Shown here: piece after piece, positions 9,436-21,500 of the stretch | Layout: the number at the start of each line of letters is the position of its first letter | Position numbering within the stretch: position 1 is the stretch's first letter | Assembly (NCBI GenBank): GCA_024867545.1 | Contig: JANFNE010000013.1 | Location: 124,001 to 188,000 of the forward strand | Reading direction: 5' to 3' | DNA length: 64,000 bases | From: Phytopythium helicoides | Taxonomy: Eukaryota > Oomycota > Peronosporomycetes > Pythiales > Pythiaceae | Made by a program: the position numbers and the translations under genes | Notes under the pieces: generated by a model | Seen by the model: the letters and a program-made list of their open reading frames with translations, nothing else | Database searches by the model: none | Told to the model about the DNA's origin: nothing

Positions 9436-10902
9436 TTACGGATCTTGCTTGTTGTCTTCGACTCCAAGATATTCAGTACACCTCTCCATCCAATTATGGC
9501 ATTGAGCTCCATCAGGATCCTGGCGCCAGCGGTTTGCGTTTATTACTTTGTCCAGATCTCGATGGAGCGAGTAGCCTCGCAGAGCATTCTTGGTGAACTC
9601 TATCAAAGTGACATTACTCTTTTCGATGTTCGTCGTGCCGGAGAGTGCTTTCTTGATTAGCTGAGATAGAATATTCAGCGCATTATCTTGACTTGCTAGG
9701 CGATCCAGTCGATCCCACAGCAGCCCATAGATTTGCCACAGCGTGTGCTGATCAGAAGAACAAGCAACTTCTTGGGATTTGCAGTGCTCTTTCATATCTT
9801 CAATCACAGTCGCGCCGACTGGGCTGGATTCTTCTTCAAACGAAGAAATATTCGCTAGTTTTGCAAGTTCATCGACAACTGTACTAATCTTGAGTCGAGC
9901 AGCAGGTTCGTACTGGCACATCTTTTTCACAAGCATCCATTGATCGTCGGTGCACACTTCGGGGCGGCGTGGTAGCTTTCGCCGTCGAACAACATAATGC
10001 TTGACAGCGGCATTATCCGTATCTCCCCACGGAAGTGTGCCATAAAAATCGGTTTTGTTTTTTGCTGAAGCCTCAACGACTCGTAGTGCCTCCACAACGC
10101 ACATACCCAACGAGTATATGTCCGATGATGTGGATTGTCGAATTGATCCTCCTTCAAGACATTCTGGAGCAACCCAATGCCATGCGCCTGTCAAATCAGC
10201 ACTTCCCAACGCTTCAGTACTCTGACTCAATCCGAAGTCCGTCAGTTTTGCCTTTCCATCGCTGCCAACAACGATATTGTTGCACTTGAGGTCGCCATGT
10301 ATGACACCGCGAGCGTGAAGATATTGAAGACCAAGCGAGGCTTCATGTAATTTGAGCCAAATTTCATTGGGATGGTCGCGTAGATACTTTTCAAGCGACC
10401 CTTGACTGGCGAGCTCGCACACAAAAAATGGTTTGCCAACGTGACACGCACCGAAAAGACGAACTACATTAGGGTGGCTCAGACTGAACCAAATGTCGAC
10501 CTCTTGCTCAAACATGCGTCGAACCCTCTGTTTGTCGACAAGACTATCATCCTCACTTCTCGAATGGGTGGTAGTTGAGCCAGACTCCACGGTTGATAAA
10601 CTAGAGGCGTAGCTAGTATCGCGTGACTTCCCAAACTTGACTTGCTTTACCACCACCTCTGAATCGAGCCATTTTGCTCGATATACACTTCCGAATCCAC
10701 CATCACCGAGATATTCGGAACGATCAATTGTAAGCTCATACCACGGCAAAAACCACTTCGGTCTCGTATACAATCCCGTTTGTTCTGCTTGCTTCTTCAT
10801 TGTGTTGTACGCTTCTCGAATAATTTCCATTTGGGTCTCTGAATATCCATCTCCATGCAATTCGATTTCTTTTTTCAGATATCCAGATAGGTCGCGCGAT
10901 CT
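9436..10902 (-). CDS. TKL-type protein kinase (C-terminal part of ankyrin-kinase locus)
   Basis: This frame is open from 10902 to 9436 and encodes an apparently active Ser/Thr or dual-specificity kinase: glycine loop GDGGFGSVY, VAIK-type lysine in VVVKQV, catalytic HGDLKCNN (non-RD, Asp and Asn present), an intact DFG and an APE. A helical region of ~120 residues follows. The first ATG in frame comes ~10 codons after a TTG, with no promoter space upstream: the neighbouring ankyrin-pseudokinase ORF stops at 10875, so the two frames overlap. One missing base between 10876 and 10902 would fuse them into a single ~1,540-residue protein. The helical region resembles the one following the pseudokinase, which supports an internal module duplication (pseudokinase-helical, kinase-helical). 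Two separate genes remain possible. Confidence 0.8.
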   Translation of the reverse strand, partial: RSRDLSGYLKKEIELHGDGYSETQMEIIREAYNTMKKQAEQTGLYTRPKWFLPWYELTIDRSEYLGDGGFGSVYRAKWLDSEVVVKQVKFGKSRDTSYASSLSTVESGSTTTHSRSEDDSLVDKQRVRRMFEQEVDIWFSLSHPNVVRLFGACHVGKPFFVCELASQGSLEKYLRDHPNEIWLKLHEASLGLQYLHARGVIHGDLKCNNIVVGSDGKAKLTDFGLSQSTEALGSADLTGAWHWVAPECLEGGSIRQSTSSDIYSLGMCVVEALRVVEASAKNKTDFYGTLPWGDTDNAAVKHYVVRRRKLPRRPEVCTDDQWMLVKKMCQYEPAARLKISTVVDELAKLANISSFEEESSPVGATVIEDMKEHCKSQEVACSSDQHTLWQIYGLLWDRLDRLASQDNALNILSQLIKKALSGTTNIEKSNVTLIEFTKNALRGYSLHRDLDKVINANRWRQDPDGAQCHNWMERCTEYLGVEDNKQDP

Positions 10903-13900
10903 TCATCCGTGATCAGATCGTCAGTAGTCAGAACTGTGCGAGACACTTCCGACACAAAGATCTCCATTTGCTCCTCGCGAAGCCTTTCCCTGAGGTCGCG
11001 GTTGGTGCGGCGAATTCTGGTATCATCGTTTACCATCGAATCGATAGCATCAATTCGTCTTCTAAAGCTTTCCATGCTCGTAGCTGTTGCCCTTGTTAAC
11101 GAAAGTTGGAGAATCCGATTTTGGCCAGATCCTAACTGCAGGGCTCGTGCGAAATCTTCAAGCAGTGAGCAGTAGCGCTGCAAGATTGTCCAAGAACGGT
11201 TGGTTTTTGAAAGACATACGCGAAGATTTTCTAGTTCATCTAAAAGCAGCAGTGCGCACTTAGAGTAGATTGTATGAGACTGAAGATCGCGCAGCTTGGA
11301 CCACACACGACTAAGCTTTCCGTCCATATAGTCGTTCACGGATATCAAGGCTTCTGGTTCAGATTGTGTCTTGTTAATACTTGCAGCCTCGGCAGCAGCA
11401 TATTTCTCAAGCAGGCCGACGACTTCTGTCATATCAATGCGCATATCTGGATTTTCGTTGCACATCTTCTTCATCAGCTCATACAGTTCTCCGTCGACTT
11501 TTGAGTCCTTAGTCGTGCTGTATGTCCTCTCATACCAAATTCCAAAAAAATTATAGTTCCAAGGAGTTTCTCCTGTGACGATTTCGAAGATGCAAAGACC
11601 AAGAGAATACACATCCGATTTGGAGGAGATATTCGCGCTTTTTTGTTGTTCGGGGGAGTGCCAAAGCTGTTGACCAAAATTCTCAAATAATTGAGATACT
11701 CCACTCATTCCAAAGCCTGAAATCTTGGCGACCAAGTCATCGCCGATCTTAATATTCCTAGGCTGCAAGCTTCCGTGCACGATACGACGATCATGCAGAT
11801 AAACCAATCCCATTGAGACCTCGTGCAAGTGCTTCCACGGTGTCATTGAAATTTCCGCATCTTTACAGGCTGCGAGGTACTCTGTGAGTGTTCCATACCT
11901 CGAAAACTCACAAACGAAGAAATGGTGCCCGAAATTGCACGCACCATACAGTTTGAGCACATTTGGATGACGAAGCGGATACCACACAGCCACTTGGTCA
12001 TGGAAGGTTCTTGGTGATGTTCCAGGAAGAAACAGCTTGAGGGTGACATCGGCATCTAACCACTTCGCTTTGAATTCGCTTGTTCCACTTTCTGTGAGAG
12101 GGGAGACTTCGTACGGAGAGATGAACCAGCTCTTCAAGGACAACTGCAATATTGAAGGTAACTCGTCAGCTTGGTCCACACTTGTGTCATAGCGTCCAAT
12201 ATGTCTCGACAGAAAATTCTGAACAGCTAAGTGTCCACTTTTAGCAGCAAAATACAGCGCAGTGTGTCCACGAGCATCACACTGATTCACATCTGCACCG
12301 TTTTCAACAAGAAACCGTGTTAACTCGAAGTCACCGCTTTCAGCGGCGTTCATCAGCGCTGTCCGTCCGTTATGCATAGTAGCGTTGATGTTTGCGCCGA
12401 AGTAACACAGTTGCTGAATTGGACCATGTTTGTTGCTGATGTACCTGTCAGTCGCATATATTACAGCAGTTCGGCCATCTTCATCCTTCGCATTGACGTT
12501 GGCTCCAGCCTCAATAAGGCACGAGATGACATCTTCATTGTGCTCACTCATTACAGCATTCATCAAAGGTGTTCTGCTGTATCGGTCGACGCCGTCCACG
12601 TCGGCTCCGAACTCAATGAGTAAACGCACATATGATACATCTCGACTCCTTGCTGCTACCGTCAATGGTGTTCCAAAATCTCTTCCCATCATATGAACAC
12701 TTGAGCCTTTCTCAAGGAGATATCGCACCACATCGCTTGAGTTACGATACACTGCCAACAAAAGTGCTGTTTGTCCATCTGCATCAGCAGCATTTATATC
12801 AGCACCTGCTTCAACCAGGCAACGAATCCCATCGATCGACATGCTTTGTGCTACTTCTACCAATGCCGTTGACCCCCTTGAATCGGAAAGATTTACATCA
12901 GCTCCAGCTTCGACGAGGTAGCGCAGGACGTCTGGTTTGCTGGAAGCTGCTGCCTTCATCAGAGCTGTTCTTCCTTTGTTATCGAGTATATTGATGTCTG
13001 CTCCAGCTTCAACGATGCACTTCACGAATTGCAAGTCTCTTGAGGCAGCCGCTGTGATGGCAGACTGTCCGTACTTTTTCCCTTTAGTCACATCTGCTCC
13101 GTTTTGCACGAGAAAATAAGCTCCATTAAGGCTGCTCCAGTGGATTGCATGTAGCAGGGCAGTTGTCTCGTCACAAGCCATTGCATTCACCTCGGCTCCC
13201 ATCTCGACAAGGTATTTCATGACATCGAATCTCCCACCCTCAGCTGCAAACAACAGTGCAGTCATTCCGTTATCGTCTTCTGCGTTCACATTTGCGCCAA
13301 CTCTCACCAACTGCTGGACTAACTCAAGAGATCGATAATGTGCGGCGAGCATGAGAAGGGTTCTCCGTTTTCTTGTAGCTGCATTTACGTTGGCGCCAGC
13401 GTTGAGTACAACCTGAAACGCGCTGCTTGCTTCCATTACGCCCTCCTCGTACTGTAGTGTTTTCATTAGAAGCGGCACTCCATCGGAAGTCGGAGAGTTT
13501 ACATTTGCGCCTTGTTCGACCAATACTTGAATGATAAATCTGTTTGAGTCATTGGGGAAGCAGCCTGGCTCAAATGTTACTGAGTACTCGAGGGGTGTTT
13601 TTCCGCTTTCGTCCTTTGCGTTCACATCTCCTCCAGCAGCAATAATCATGCGTACAACCGCATCGTGCTTGAACATTGCGGCGATCATGAGCGGCGACAT
13701 TCCCTTCTCATTCACAGCGTTTACGTCCGCCCCGGCAGTGAGAAGCAGCTCGACATGGTCAGAATGCCCCTCCTTTGCCGCATACATCAGAGGCGTCGTC
13801 CCGAACTTGTCTCTCGCGTTCACGTCTGCGCCAAGAGCGACGAGCTCCTGCGGGGCTTCGACGCGCCTGTATCGATCCAACGCCAGCATCAGCGGCGTTC

Positions 13901-14033
13901 GTCCGTCTGGATCCGCCGCGTCCACCGGCGCGCCGTCCTCCAGCACCAGCGCCCGCACCATCTCCTCGTTGCCGAATAAGCTGACGGCAATCGCAAGCCA
14001 GTCGCGCGCATCGAGCTTCTTGGCGCTCGCCAT
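10875..14033 (-). CDS. Ankyrin-repeat pseudokinase
   Basis: A 1,052-residue ORF starting at the ATG at 14033. Residues ~20-620 are about 17 ankyrin repeats (recurrent G.TPLM.A and GADVNA). A protein-kinase fold follows at ~650-890, but it is catalytically dead by sequence: no GxGxxG loop, HRD replaced by HGS (~752; the catalytic Asp is Ser), and DFG replaced by GFG (~772). The VTLK lysine is kept. A helical segment of ~170 residues ends the frame. The kinase ORF downstream overlaps it in another frame (see 9436-10902), and probably both belong to one protein in which the pseudokinase regulates the kinase, as in JAKs. Ankyrin-TKL kinases are a known oomycete class; the pseudokinase-kinase tandem is what stands out here. 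The locus is compositionally AT-richer than the ACSL genes. Confidence 0.85.
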   Translation of the reverse strand: MASAKKLDARDWLAIAVSLFGNEEMVRALVLEDGAPVDAADPDGRTPLMLALDRYRRVEAPQELVALGADVNARDKFGTTPLMYAAKEGHSDHVELLLTAGADVNAVNEKGMSPLMIAAMFKHDAVVRMIIAAGGDVNAKDESGKTPLEYSVTFEPGCFPNDSNRFIIQVLVEQGANVNSPTSDGVPLLMKTLQYEEGVMEASSAFQVVLNAGANVNAATRKRRTLLMLAAHYRSLELVQQLVRVGANVNAEDDNGMTALLFAAEGGRFDVMKYLVEMGAEVNAMACDETTALLHAIHWSSLNGAYFLVQNGADVTKGKKYGQSAITAAASRDLQFVKCIVEAGADINILDNKGRTALMKAAASSKPDVLRYLVEAGADVNLSDSRGSTALVEVAQSMSIDGIRCLVEAGADINAADADGQTALLLAVYRNSSDVVRYLLEKGSSVHMMGRDFGTPLTVAARSRDVSYVRLLIEFGADVDGVDRYSRTPLMNAVMSEHNEDVISCLIEAGANVNAKDEDGRTAVIYATDRYISNKHGPIQQLCYFGANINATMHNGRTALMNAAESGDFELTRFLVENGADVNQCDARGHTALYFAAKSGHLAVQNFLSRHIGRYDTSVDQADELPSILQLSLKSWFISPYEVSPLTESGTSEFKAKWLDADVTLKLFLPGTSPRTFHDQVAVWYPLRHPNVLKLYGACNFGHHFFVCEFSRYGTLTEYLAACKDAEISMTPWKHLHEVSMGLVYLHDRRIVHGSLQPRNIKIGDDLVAKISGFGMSGVSQLFENFGQQLWHSPEQQKSANISSKSDVYSLGLCIFEIVTGETPWNYNFFGIWYERTYSTTKDSKVDGELYELMKKMCNENPDMRIDMTEVVGLLEKYAAAEAASINKTQSEPEALISVNDYMDGKLSRVWSKLRDLQSHTIYSKCALLLLDELENLRVCLSKTNRSWTILQRYCSLLEDFARALQLGSGQNRILQLSLTRATATSMESFRRRIDAIDSMVNDDTRIRRTNRDLRERLREEQMEIFVSEVSRTVLTTDDLITDEDRATYLDI

Positions 14034-14589
14034 CGCGTCCGACGTGGTGCTGGTTTCTGTTGGCTCCAGATGAGACCGTGTTGAGGATCCCCATCTGACA
14101 AACTTTGATGGCGGCGGCAGTACTTTGCGGGCTCAGCTTCGCTTCCCGCTGCCATCACACTCAGCTTCTTCATGGCGCTAGCAGCATTCAGATCGCGAGG
14201 CTTCCAACGCCATCGAACGCAGACGGTCGGTCTCCTCGCCTCGTCTTGCTCGCAAACGCGTCGCGTCGACATTCGGAGCTTCGGATCGGCGTTCATCAGC
14301 TGCGCCGCAGCCTGCAGATCTTCATGTTGGACGCCACCTCCCGTGCAGCAGCAGTCCAGTCCACAGTCGCCTTGGTAGCAGCTCCAGCAAAGTCTGCGAG
14401 GCTGGCAGTTCCGGTGCCCGCGAACATGGCGAACGTCTGCGACACTGGTATAGAGATCGACTTGAGGCGTCCACTAACGCGGATGGCTAGTCGCGTGTAT
14501 CCATGAGTGCTCGCTCCACAATCACGCCCACGAACGGATGACTCGGCGCGTGGGCGATACCATGTGGCGGTCATTGTCAAATCTTCAGC
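14034..14589. other. Divergent spacer, ankyrin-kinase / FUSC copy 1
   Basis: 556 bp between divergent starts. Open frames on both strands (e.g. minus 14296-14580) carry no recognisable domain. A TCATT..CAAAT stretch just before 14590 loosely resembles an oomycete initiator. Confidence 0.4.
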
Positions 14590-17500
14590 ATGGGGCCATC
14601 AAGCACGCAGCCACAGGACCAGCCTCCAGACCAGAGAGCTCTAGACATGGACGCCCTCGCAGCCGAGTTTGAAGAAATGGAGTCGCCCATGACGCACTCC
14701 ATGCGCATCCGGCTGCGAAAGCAAAAGAGCATGCGAGCGACTGCGTCTCAAGCCCTGCAGGGAAGAACCGATGGAGCCTCAGACACAGCTCCAGGAGAGA
14801 AGAAGCTCATCGCCCGCGTCAAGAAGAGCTCGCACTCGCCAGAGGCTAAAGGTGCGATCGTCAGTGGTTTGAAAAGCTACTTCTCGTTCAGTTTGCACGA
14901 CTGACAGTGGTGCGTTTCACGACCCATGATGCAGCGTTCAGGCGCAGACTCAAGCTGGCAGCACGAACCGCTGTGGGTGTTCTCATCGCTGGACTCATCC
15001 AGACGCGTGGGTCTTCGCGGCAGTATTTGCTGTTGCCGTCGAGCTACTACTTGGGCGGTCTTACGTACGCCGCGACGATGGTCGTGTTCGCGTCTGCATC
15101 GACGATGGGTGGTGTTCTACAGAAGATTTGGCAGATCGACTTGGGCGTGGCGATCGCGTTGCTGTTCAACTTTGTGCTATTCAGTGTCGTCCCGCTCACG
15201 CAGAACGCGCTGTTTAGAGTGACGTCTGCACTGACCGGCACTGCGTATGAAGTGAGCCTTCAAGATTGGGGAATAGTACTTGCCCCTCTTCTTGTATTTA
15301 CCTTCGTGCTATTCATCTTGCCTGTGGTAAGTGGAGTCGGGAATGTGCTCGGAGACTCATTCACTAACAAGCCTATTGCTGGCTCCGAGCAGCAATCGAA
15401 TGTTAAGATGTTTGCAGTCAGCACCACGCTTTTCTTCAGTAAGTCAACCGATGGCGCATAACGATTGGAGAGCAGCCTTACTGACATTGTCGTTTACAGC
15501 AATGACAATTGTGAGCCCCATGAATCCAGCCGATTCGACACAACTAAAAGATTTGTCGAGCGACTACTTCGGAACCCACAACTTGATCAACAATCTCGCC
15601 ATCTACAGCGTCGTTGGCGTCGTCGGCACGCTCATCTCACTCGGCATCATGGTGCTTCCGACGCCCGTCTGGTAAGCAAAGCCTCGAAACATCCTCGCAT
15701 CGAACGCATTCTAACATTCAAAACACATTCACAGCGCTATCCGCAAGCTACTTCGTCAAATGCAAGGCGCGCCGCAAGACATCCGTGAGATTCTCAACCT
15801 CATCATGGACGCCTACTGCTTCCGCGCCAAGGATATCAAGCAGATGGATTTTTTTCGATTGAGGCTCGACCGCCAACTCGCACACGCCGACAAGCGTCTC
15901 AAGCACATGCAAGCACTCCTTGATGACGCGTGGTGGGAGGAGCTCGTGGGTATTGGTTTGCTGCTCAAGTTCAACAAGACGGTCGCCAAACAGTTTGTCA
16001 AGCTGTACGCGCGTTTGCTGCAAGATTTGGTGGCTATGAAGTTTGCTATCCAGTGCGAGACGGGTCACTGGACGCACGTGGTGCTGATGAAAAAGATGCA
16101 GAAGCCGCTGTATGTGCTGCAAAGCGAAGCGAACGATCTACTGGAAGAGATTGCCGACAACGTTCGACGATCGGTGCGGTCGATGGGGTCGCCTCGGTTT
16201 GCACACCTTGAAAGTGCACTGGAGCGGCTACTAGCAAAATACTCGCACCTGTGTAGCGAAGTGTTCGCGTCTGAGGTGCACTCTGCCGACGATGTGGGTA
16301 AAACTATGGCCATGAACTTGTTTGTATACTCGTTCCACGCGTTTGCGCACTCGTTGTACGAGTTCCAGGAGCAATTCAACCACAAGAACTTCTCTTCCCG
16401 GTACCGCGTCAAGAACTTCGTCAAGCTTGTGTGGCGCGGCGTCATCCAGAAAGGCAACTACCCGCGCAAGTTGTTGTTCTTCTCGTTCCGCACGACGCTG
16501 GCGGTGTTGATGGGGATCTGCTGTGCGACGTTTCTGTTCACATTCAGCTCGACGGCGCCAACAGCGATTGCGATGGTTGCGACGTACCACATTGGCGGGA
16601 CGTACTCGAACACGATCAATCGCGTGACGGGTCTTGTGGCTGGCACGGTGGTTCCGTCGTTGCTGGGTTTCTTTGTGTGCAAGGCGGAGAGTGATGCACT
16701 TTACAACGTGTTGAACAACGTGGTGTTGTTCGTGTGGACCGTCGGATCCATGTATGTGTACTTCACGTCTGCGTACATGAGTACCGCTGGAATGGTGTCC
16801 GCATATATGGCTGTCACCGTTCTTCAAAGTCATTCGTGCCGGTCAAGTTCAAGCATTAGTGCCTCTTCATCGGTGACATACACTACACTGACCGAGAACT
16901 CGACCGGTATCCTCCTGCTGCTGTTGGTCGAACTCTGCGTTCGACCTCGAAGCGCAAGAGATTTGCTGCGCGACAACATTCAGAAGTCAATGTCGCTGTT
17001 GCGCTCTACTTTTCGTCCTATCATCAGGCACCATTTGGCTGCAACTACACCCAAATCATTGCAATCGGAGAGCAACAAAACGAACAACTCATCAACATCC
17101 AGCAGTGAACTGTATGGACAAACTTCGTGCTTACTAAATGCTGCAGCGGTCAAGGATTTGCGAAAGCAACTCGATGAAGAGATACCAAAGCTGTTAGACG
17201 AGCAAGATACACTTCTTCGTGCTGCAGAAATGGAGCCAAGCTTGTGGAAGCCTCCTTTCTCCCGCGATAAATATCAAGGTATCCTTGACGGAAGCCGTAT
17301 CATGCTTGCACATTTGCGTGTGCTTCTTGATTTGATCGATTGGCACATCAAGCGTCGAACGACAGCAACTGACAGTAGCGCAGACACATGCTTGCGTCGC
17401 CTCCACAAGAGCCACATTGACGCTGATATCCGAGCTGCCTACGAAGCTCAACAACAAGATGAGGCGCAGGACGTCGATGGAAGGGTCAGTGATCTGAACT

Positions 17501-18534
17501 TACCGCCAACACTTTTTCAATCCCCTCAACTTGGTCCAGCACGAGCAAGAGCTCTCACTCGACAAGCATCGGTGCTCATTAAAACACTACCATGGGAGCA
17601 AAGCCAAGCCACGTTCGAAGCCGGGGTTGATGAAGCGTTCGAAACGCTCGCAACGCTCTTTAGCAAGGAGTTTGCCAAGTCAGATGCCGCAGACCACGCC
17701 ATCTTCTTGCAAATGAAGGAGGCGTTCCGTCTCGCTGACGTGCATCGCCGTGGGGAGGTGGATGCGAGTGAACTGGTGTTGTTGTTGGAGAAGTTGATGC
17801 CATATGCGGGCGGACAGGGCCATGTTCAGATCGTGGATCAGTATGTGGACGAGTTTATGGCTCTTGTGGACAAGAATGGAGACGGGAAGGTATCGTTCGG
17901 GGAGTTTATGCAGGCTCTGAACGAGGGTTTCCGAATGGAACTGGAGATGTTCGACAACAAATCGCTGATCGGGGTTGGAAATGAGAGTTCACCGTTGAAT
18001 GCTGAGTGGAGAGCTAGTCTAGATATCCCAGCCAAGCGCCGAAAGAGCCTTGCTGAAATGCACCATGGCTCTCAGACTATATCTGAATCCATGGATGAGG
18101 ATATGCTGGAGTCCCAAGAAACGCTTGCTACTGCTGCTTCTCAAATCCCGCCAACCTCGAGTTATCGTGGTGGTGAAATACACTCGAGCTTCATAGATGC
18201 TTCCAAGCTCGAATCCTTTGCGTTTGGTGGTAGCGATCGCTCGATGGGGAACACTGCCAGCACCATAGGCTCAAGTCGTCGATTCGCATTCCCTCGTAGA
18301 CTATCAAGTAGTGAGTCGTCTGCTCCAGAGCCACTGCTCAACGTTGAATCCCTCTCTCTGAGCGAGACAGCCACGGCCCTCAAGCAAAGCTATGGAGAAT
18401 TTCTACTCGAAGCTGTTGAGGACCGTAAGCGACGCGTTGTGATGGAGGATCTCATGGTTATGAGCTGTCTCATTAGTGCGTGTGAGGACCTTGCTGCTAC
18501 CTTGACAGCACTTAGCACACTTGCTGCTACTTGA
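14590..18534 (+). CDS. FUSC-like membrane transporter with C-terminal EF-hand, copy 1
   Basis: Five exons: 14590-14866, 14908-15326, 15393-15438, 15500-15671 and 15735-18534, giving 1,237 residues. All introns are GT-AG; the first is only 41 nt. The protein has two membrane modules of the FUSC / aromatic-acid-exporter / ALMT kind. The first (exons 2-4) has five or six hydrophobic segments. Then comes a ~230-residue helical cytosolic domain, and a second six-helix module (residues ~540-720). The C-terminal third is hydrophilic and carries a degenerate EF-hand followed by a canonical one (DKNGDGKVSFGE, residue ~1016). FUSC-family proteins move organic anions; an EF-hand suggests calcium control (inference). 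An almost identical copy lies tail-to-tail at 18636-22590 with the same intron positions. Confidence 0.85.
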
Positions 18535-21500
18535 ATGTGATTCAGTAGAGCAAAAAAAAATCTTAAGACAAAAGTTCATCAATGATAACATTTAAACCAA
18601 AAGCTTTTCATTGGTCATAGTAAAGGTCAGAATCACTAACTTGCTGCAAGGGTGCTGAGAGCGGCGAGGGTGGCTGCAAGATCCTCGCAAGCGCTGATGA
18701 GACAGCTCATCACTATCAAATCCTCCATGTCTACGCGTCGCGTATGATCGCTGACTGCATCGAGCAGAAATGCCCCGTAACTCTGCTTGAGAGCAGCAGC
18801 AGCAGCTCGGATTGAAAATGACTCGACGTTCAGTAGCACCTCTGGTGCCGAAGACTCGCTACTGGAAGACCCTCGGGGGAGTGCAAACCGTCGGCTACTA
18901 CTCATGCTGCTATCAGTTACTTGAGTAGATCTGCTGCTATCGGTGTTGGTTGGGGTGACACCAAACAGAAATGACCCGAGCTTCGAAACGTCGATAAAGC
19001 TTGAGCTCGCAGCATTATCGGAGCTTGGCAGAGGTGCAATGGAAGAAGAGGTTAGCATTGCAGCATTTTCATCGGATATGTCGTCGTCTGTTGACCCTGA
19101 CGAAGAATGTGATGCTGCTCGCTTCGTGACTAATCGCATGCTCTTGGTTGTTACTAATTGTTTAGGATGCAGCTCTCGGTTTTGGCTAGATGGAGATGCA
19201 CCACCCACGACATTTGAAACTGCATCGGGATCATACATCTCCAGTTCCATTCGGAAACCCTCATTCAGAGCCTGCATAAACTCCCCGAACGATACCTTCC
19301 CGTCTCCATTCTTGTCCACAAGAGCCATAAACTCGTCCACATACTGATCCACGATCTGAACATGGCCCTGTCCACCCGCATATGGCATCAACTTCTCCAA
19401 CAACACCACCAGCTCACTCGCATCCACCTCCCCACGGCGATGCACGTCAGCGAGACGGAACGCCTCCTTCATTTGCAAGAAGATGGCGTGGTCTGCGGCA
19501 TCTGACTTGGCAAACTCCTTGCTAAAGAGCGTTGCGAGCGTTTCGAACGCTTCATCAACCCCGGCTTCGAACGTGGCTTGGCTTTGCTCCCATGGTAGTG
19601 TTTTAATGAGCACCGATGCTTGTCGAGTGAGAGCTCTTGCTCGTGCTGGGCCAAGCTGTGGAGATAGAAATAACGGCGGTAGCAGATCTTCATTCCCTTC
19701 GCTAGATTCACCCTCTTGTTGTTGAGCTTCGTAGGCAGCTCGGATATCAGCGTCAATGTGGCTCTTGCGTGCACGGCGAAGTCGTGTATCGTAGCCACGG
19801 TTTTCCGCTGCAGCTCGACGCTTAGTGTGCCACTCAACGAGGTTAAGGCACAATCTTAGATGTGCAAGAACCCGCCGACTCCCTTCGAGCACGCCTTCGT
19901 ACTTGTCTTTTGAAAAAGGTGGCTTCCACAAACTGGGCTCCATCTCGGCGTCGTGCAGAAGCGTCGCTTGTTCTGCTAGGAGCTGTGGAATAGCTCCATC
20001 AAGCTGTTTCCGCAGCTCCTTCATTGATACAGCATCCAGTAGGCATGTTGAACTCTCACCGTCAGTATTGGTAGACTCGGATGGCTCGCTTGTCGTGCTA
20101 CTACCAGTGGGAGGTGCACGCGAAGGCGCAGTTGCGAACAAGTGATGCTCAAATATTTTCTTAAACGTCGGCCGAAACAATGCCATAGTTCTCTGAATGT
20201 TGCCTCGAAGAAGATCACGAGCACTGTGTGGGCGAATGCAAATTTCAGTCAGCATCAAAAGCAAGATGCCCATCGAGTTCTCAGTCAGCGCAGTGTAAGA
20301 CAGTGATGTCGTTGACGTTGAAGTACTTGCACGACAACTGTGGCTCAGTAAGACAGAGACTGCCATATATGCGGACACCATACCTGCCGCTCGAACATAC
20401 TTTGCAGTGAAAAACACGTACATGGATCCGACGGTCCACACGAACAACACCACGTTGTTCAACACGTTGTAAAGTGCATCACTCTCCGCCTTGCATACAA
20501 AGAAACCCAGCAACGATGGAACCACCGTGCCAGCCACGAGACCCGTCACGCGATTGATCGTGTTCGAGTACGTCCCGCCAATGTGGTACGTCGCAACCAT
20601 CGCAATCGCCGTTGGCGCCGTCGAGCTGAATGTGAACAGAAACGTCGCACAGCAAATCCCCATCAACACCGCCAGCGTCGTGCGGAACGAGAAGAACAAC
20701 AACTTGCGCGGGTAGTTGCCTTTCTGGATGACGCCGCGCCACACGAGCTTGACGAAGTTTTTGACGCGGTACCGGGAAGAGAAGTTCTTGTGGTTGAATT
20801 GCTCCTGGAACTCGTACAACGAGTGCGCGAACGCGTGGAACGAGTATACAAACAGGTTCATCGCCATAGTTTTACCCACATCGTCGGCAGAGTGCACCTC
20901 AGACGCGAACACTTCGCTACACAGGTGCGAGTATTTTGCTAGTAGCCGCTCCAGTGCACTTTCAAGGTGTGCAAACCGAGGCGACCCCATCGACCGCACC
21001 GATCGCCGAACGTTGTCGGCAATCTCTTCCAGTAGATCGTTCGCTTCGCTTTGCAGCACATACAGCGGTTTCTGCATCTTTTTCATCAGCACCACGTGCG
21101 TCCAGTGACCCGTCTCGCACTGGATAGCGAACTTCATAGCCACCAAATCTTGCAGCAAACGCGCGTACAGCTTGACAAACTGTTTGGCAACCGTCTTGTT
21201 GAACTTGAGCAGCAAACCAATACCCACGAGCTCCTCCCACCACGCGTCATCAAGGAGTGCTTGCATGTGCTTGAGACGCTTGTCGGCGTGTGCGAGTTGG
21301 CGGTCGAGCCTCAATCGAAAAAAATCCATCTGCTTGATATCCTTGGCGCGGAAGCAGTAGGCGTCCATGATGAGGTTGAGAATCTCACGGATGTCTTGCG
21401 GCGCGCCTTGCATTTGGCGAAGTAGCTTGCGGATAGCGCTGTGAATGTGTTTTGAATGTTAGAATGCGTTCGATGCGAGAGTGTTTCGAGGCTTTGCTTA

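Noticed and set aside
9436..10860. TTG at 10860 as the start of an independent kinase gene.
   Set aside because: A non-ATG start is unlikely in this nuclear genome, and the frame is open upstream to 10902, overlapping the pseudokinase ORF.
14590..14904. The first 104-codon frame of FUSC copy 1 as a separate small gene.
   Set aside because: The mirror copy has the same frame, stop and spacing, and a 41-nt GT-AG removal fuses it in phase with the membrane module in both.
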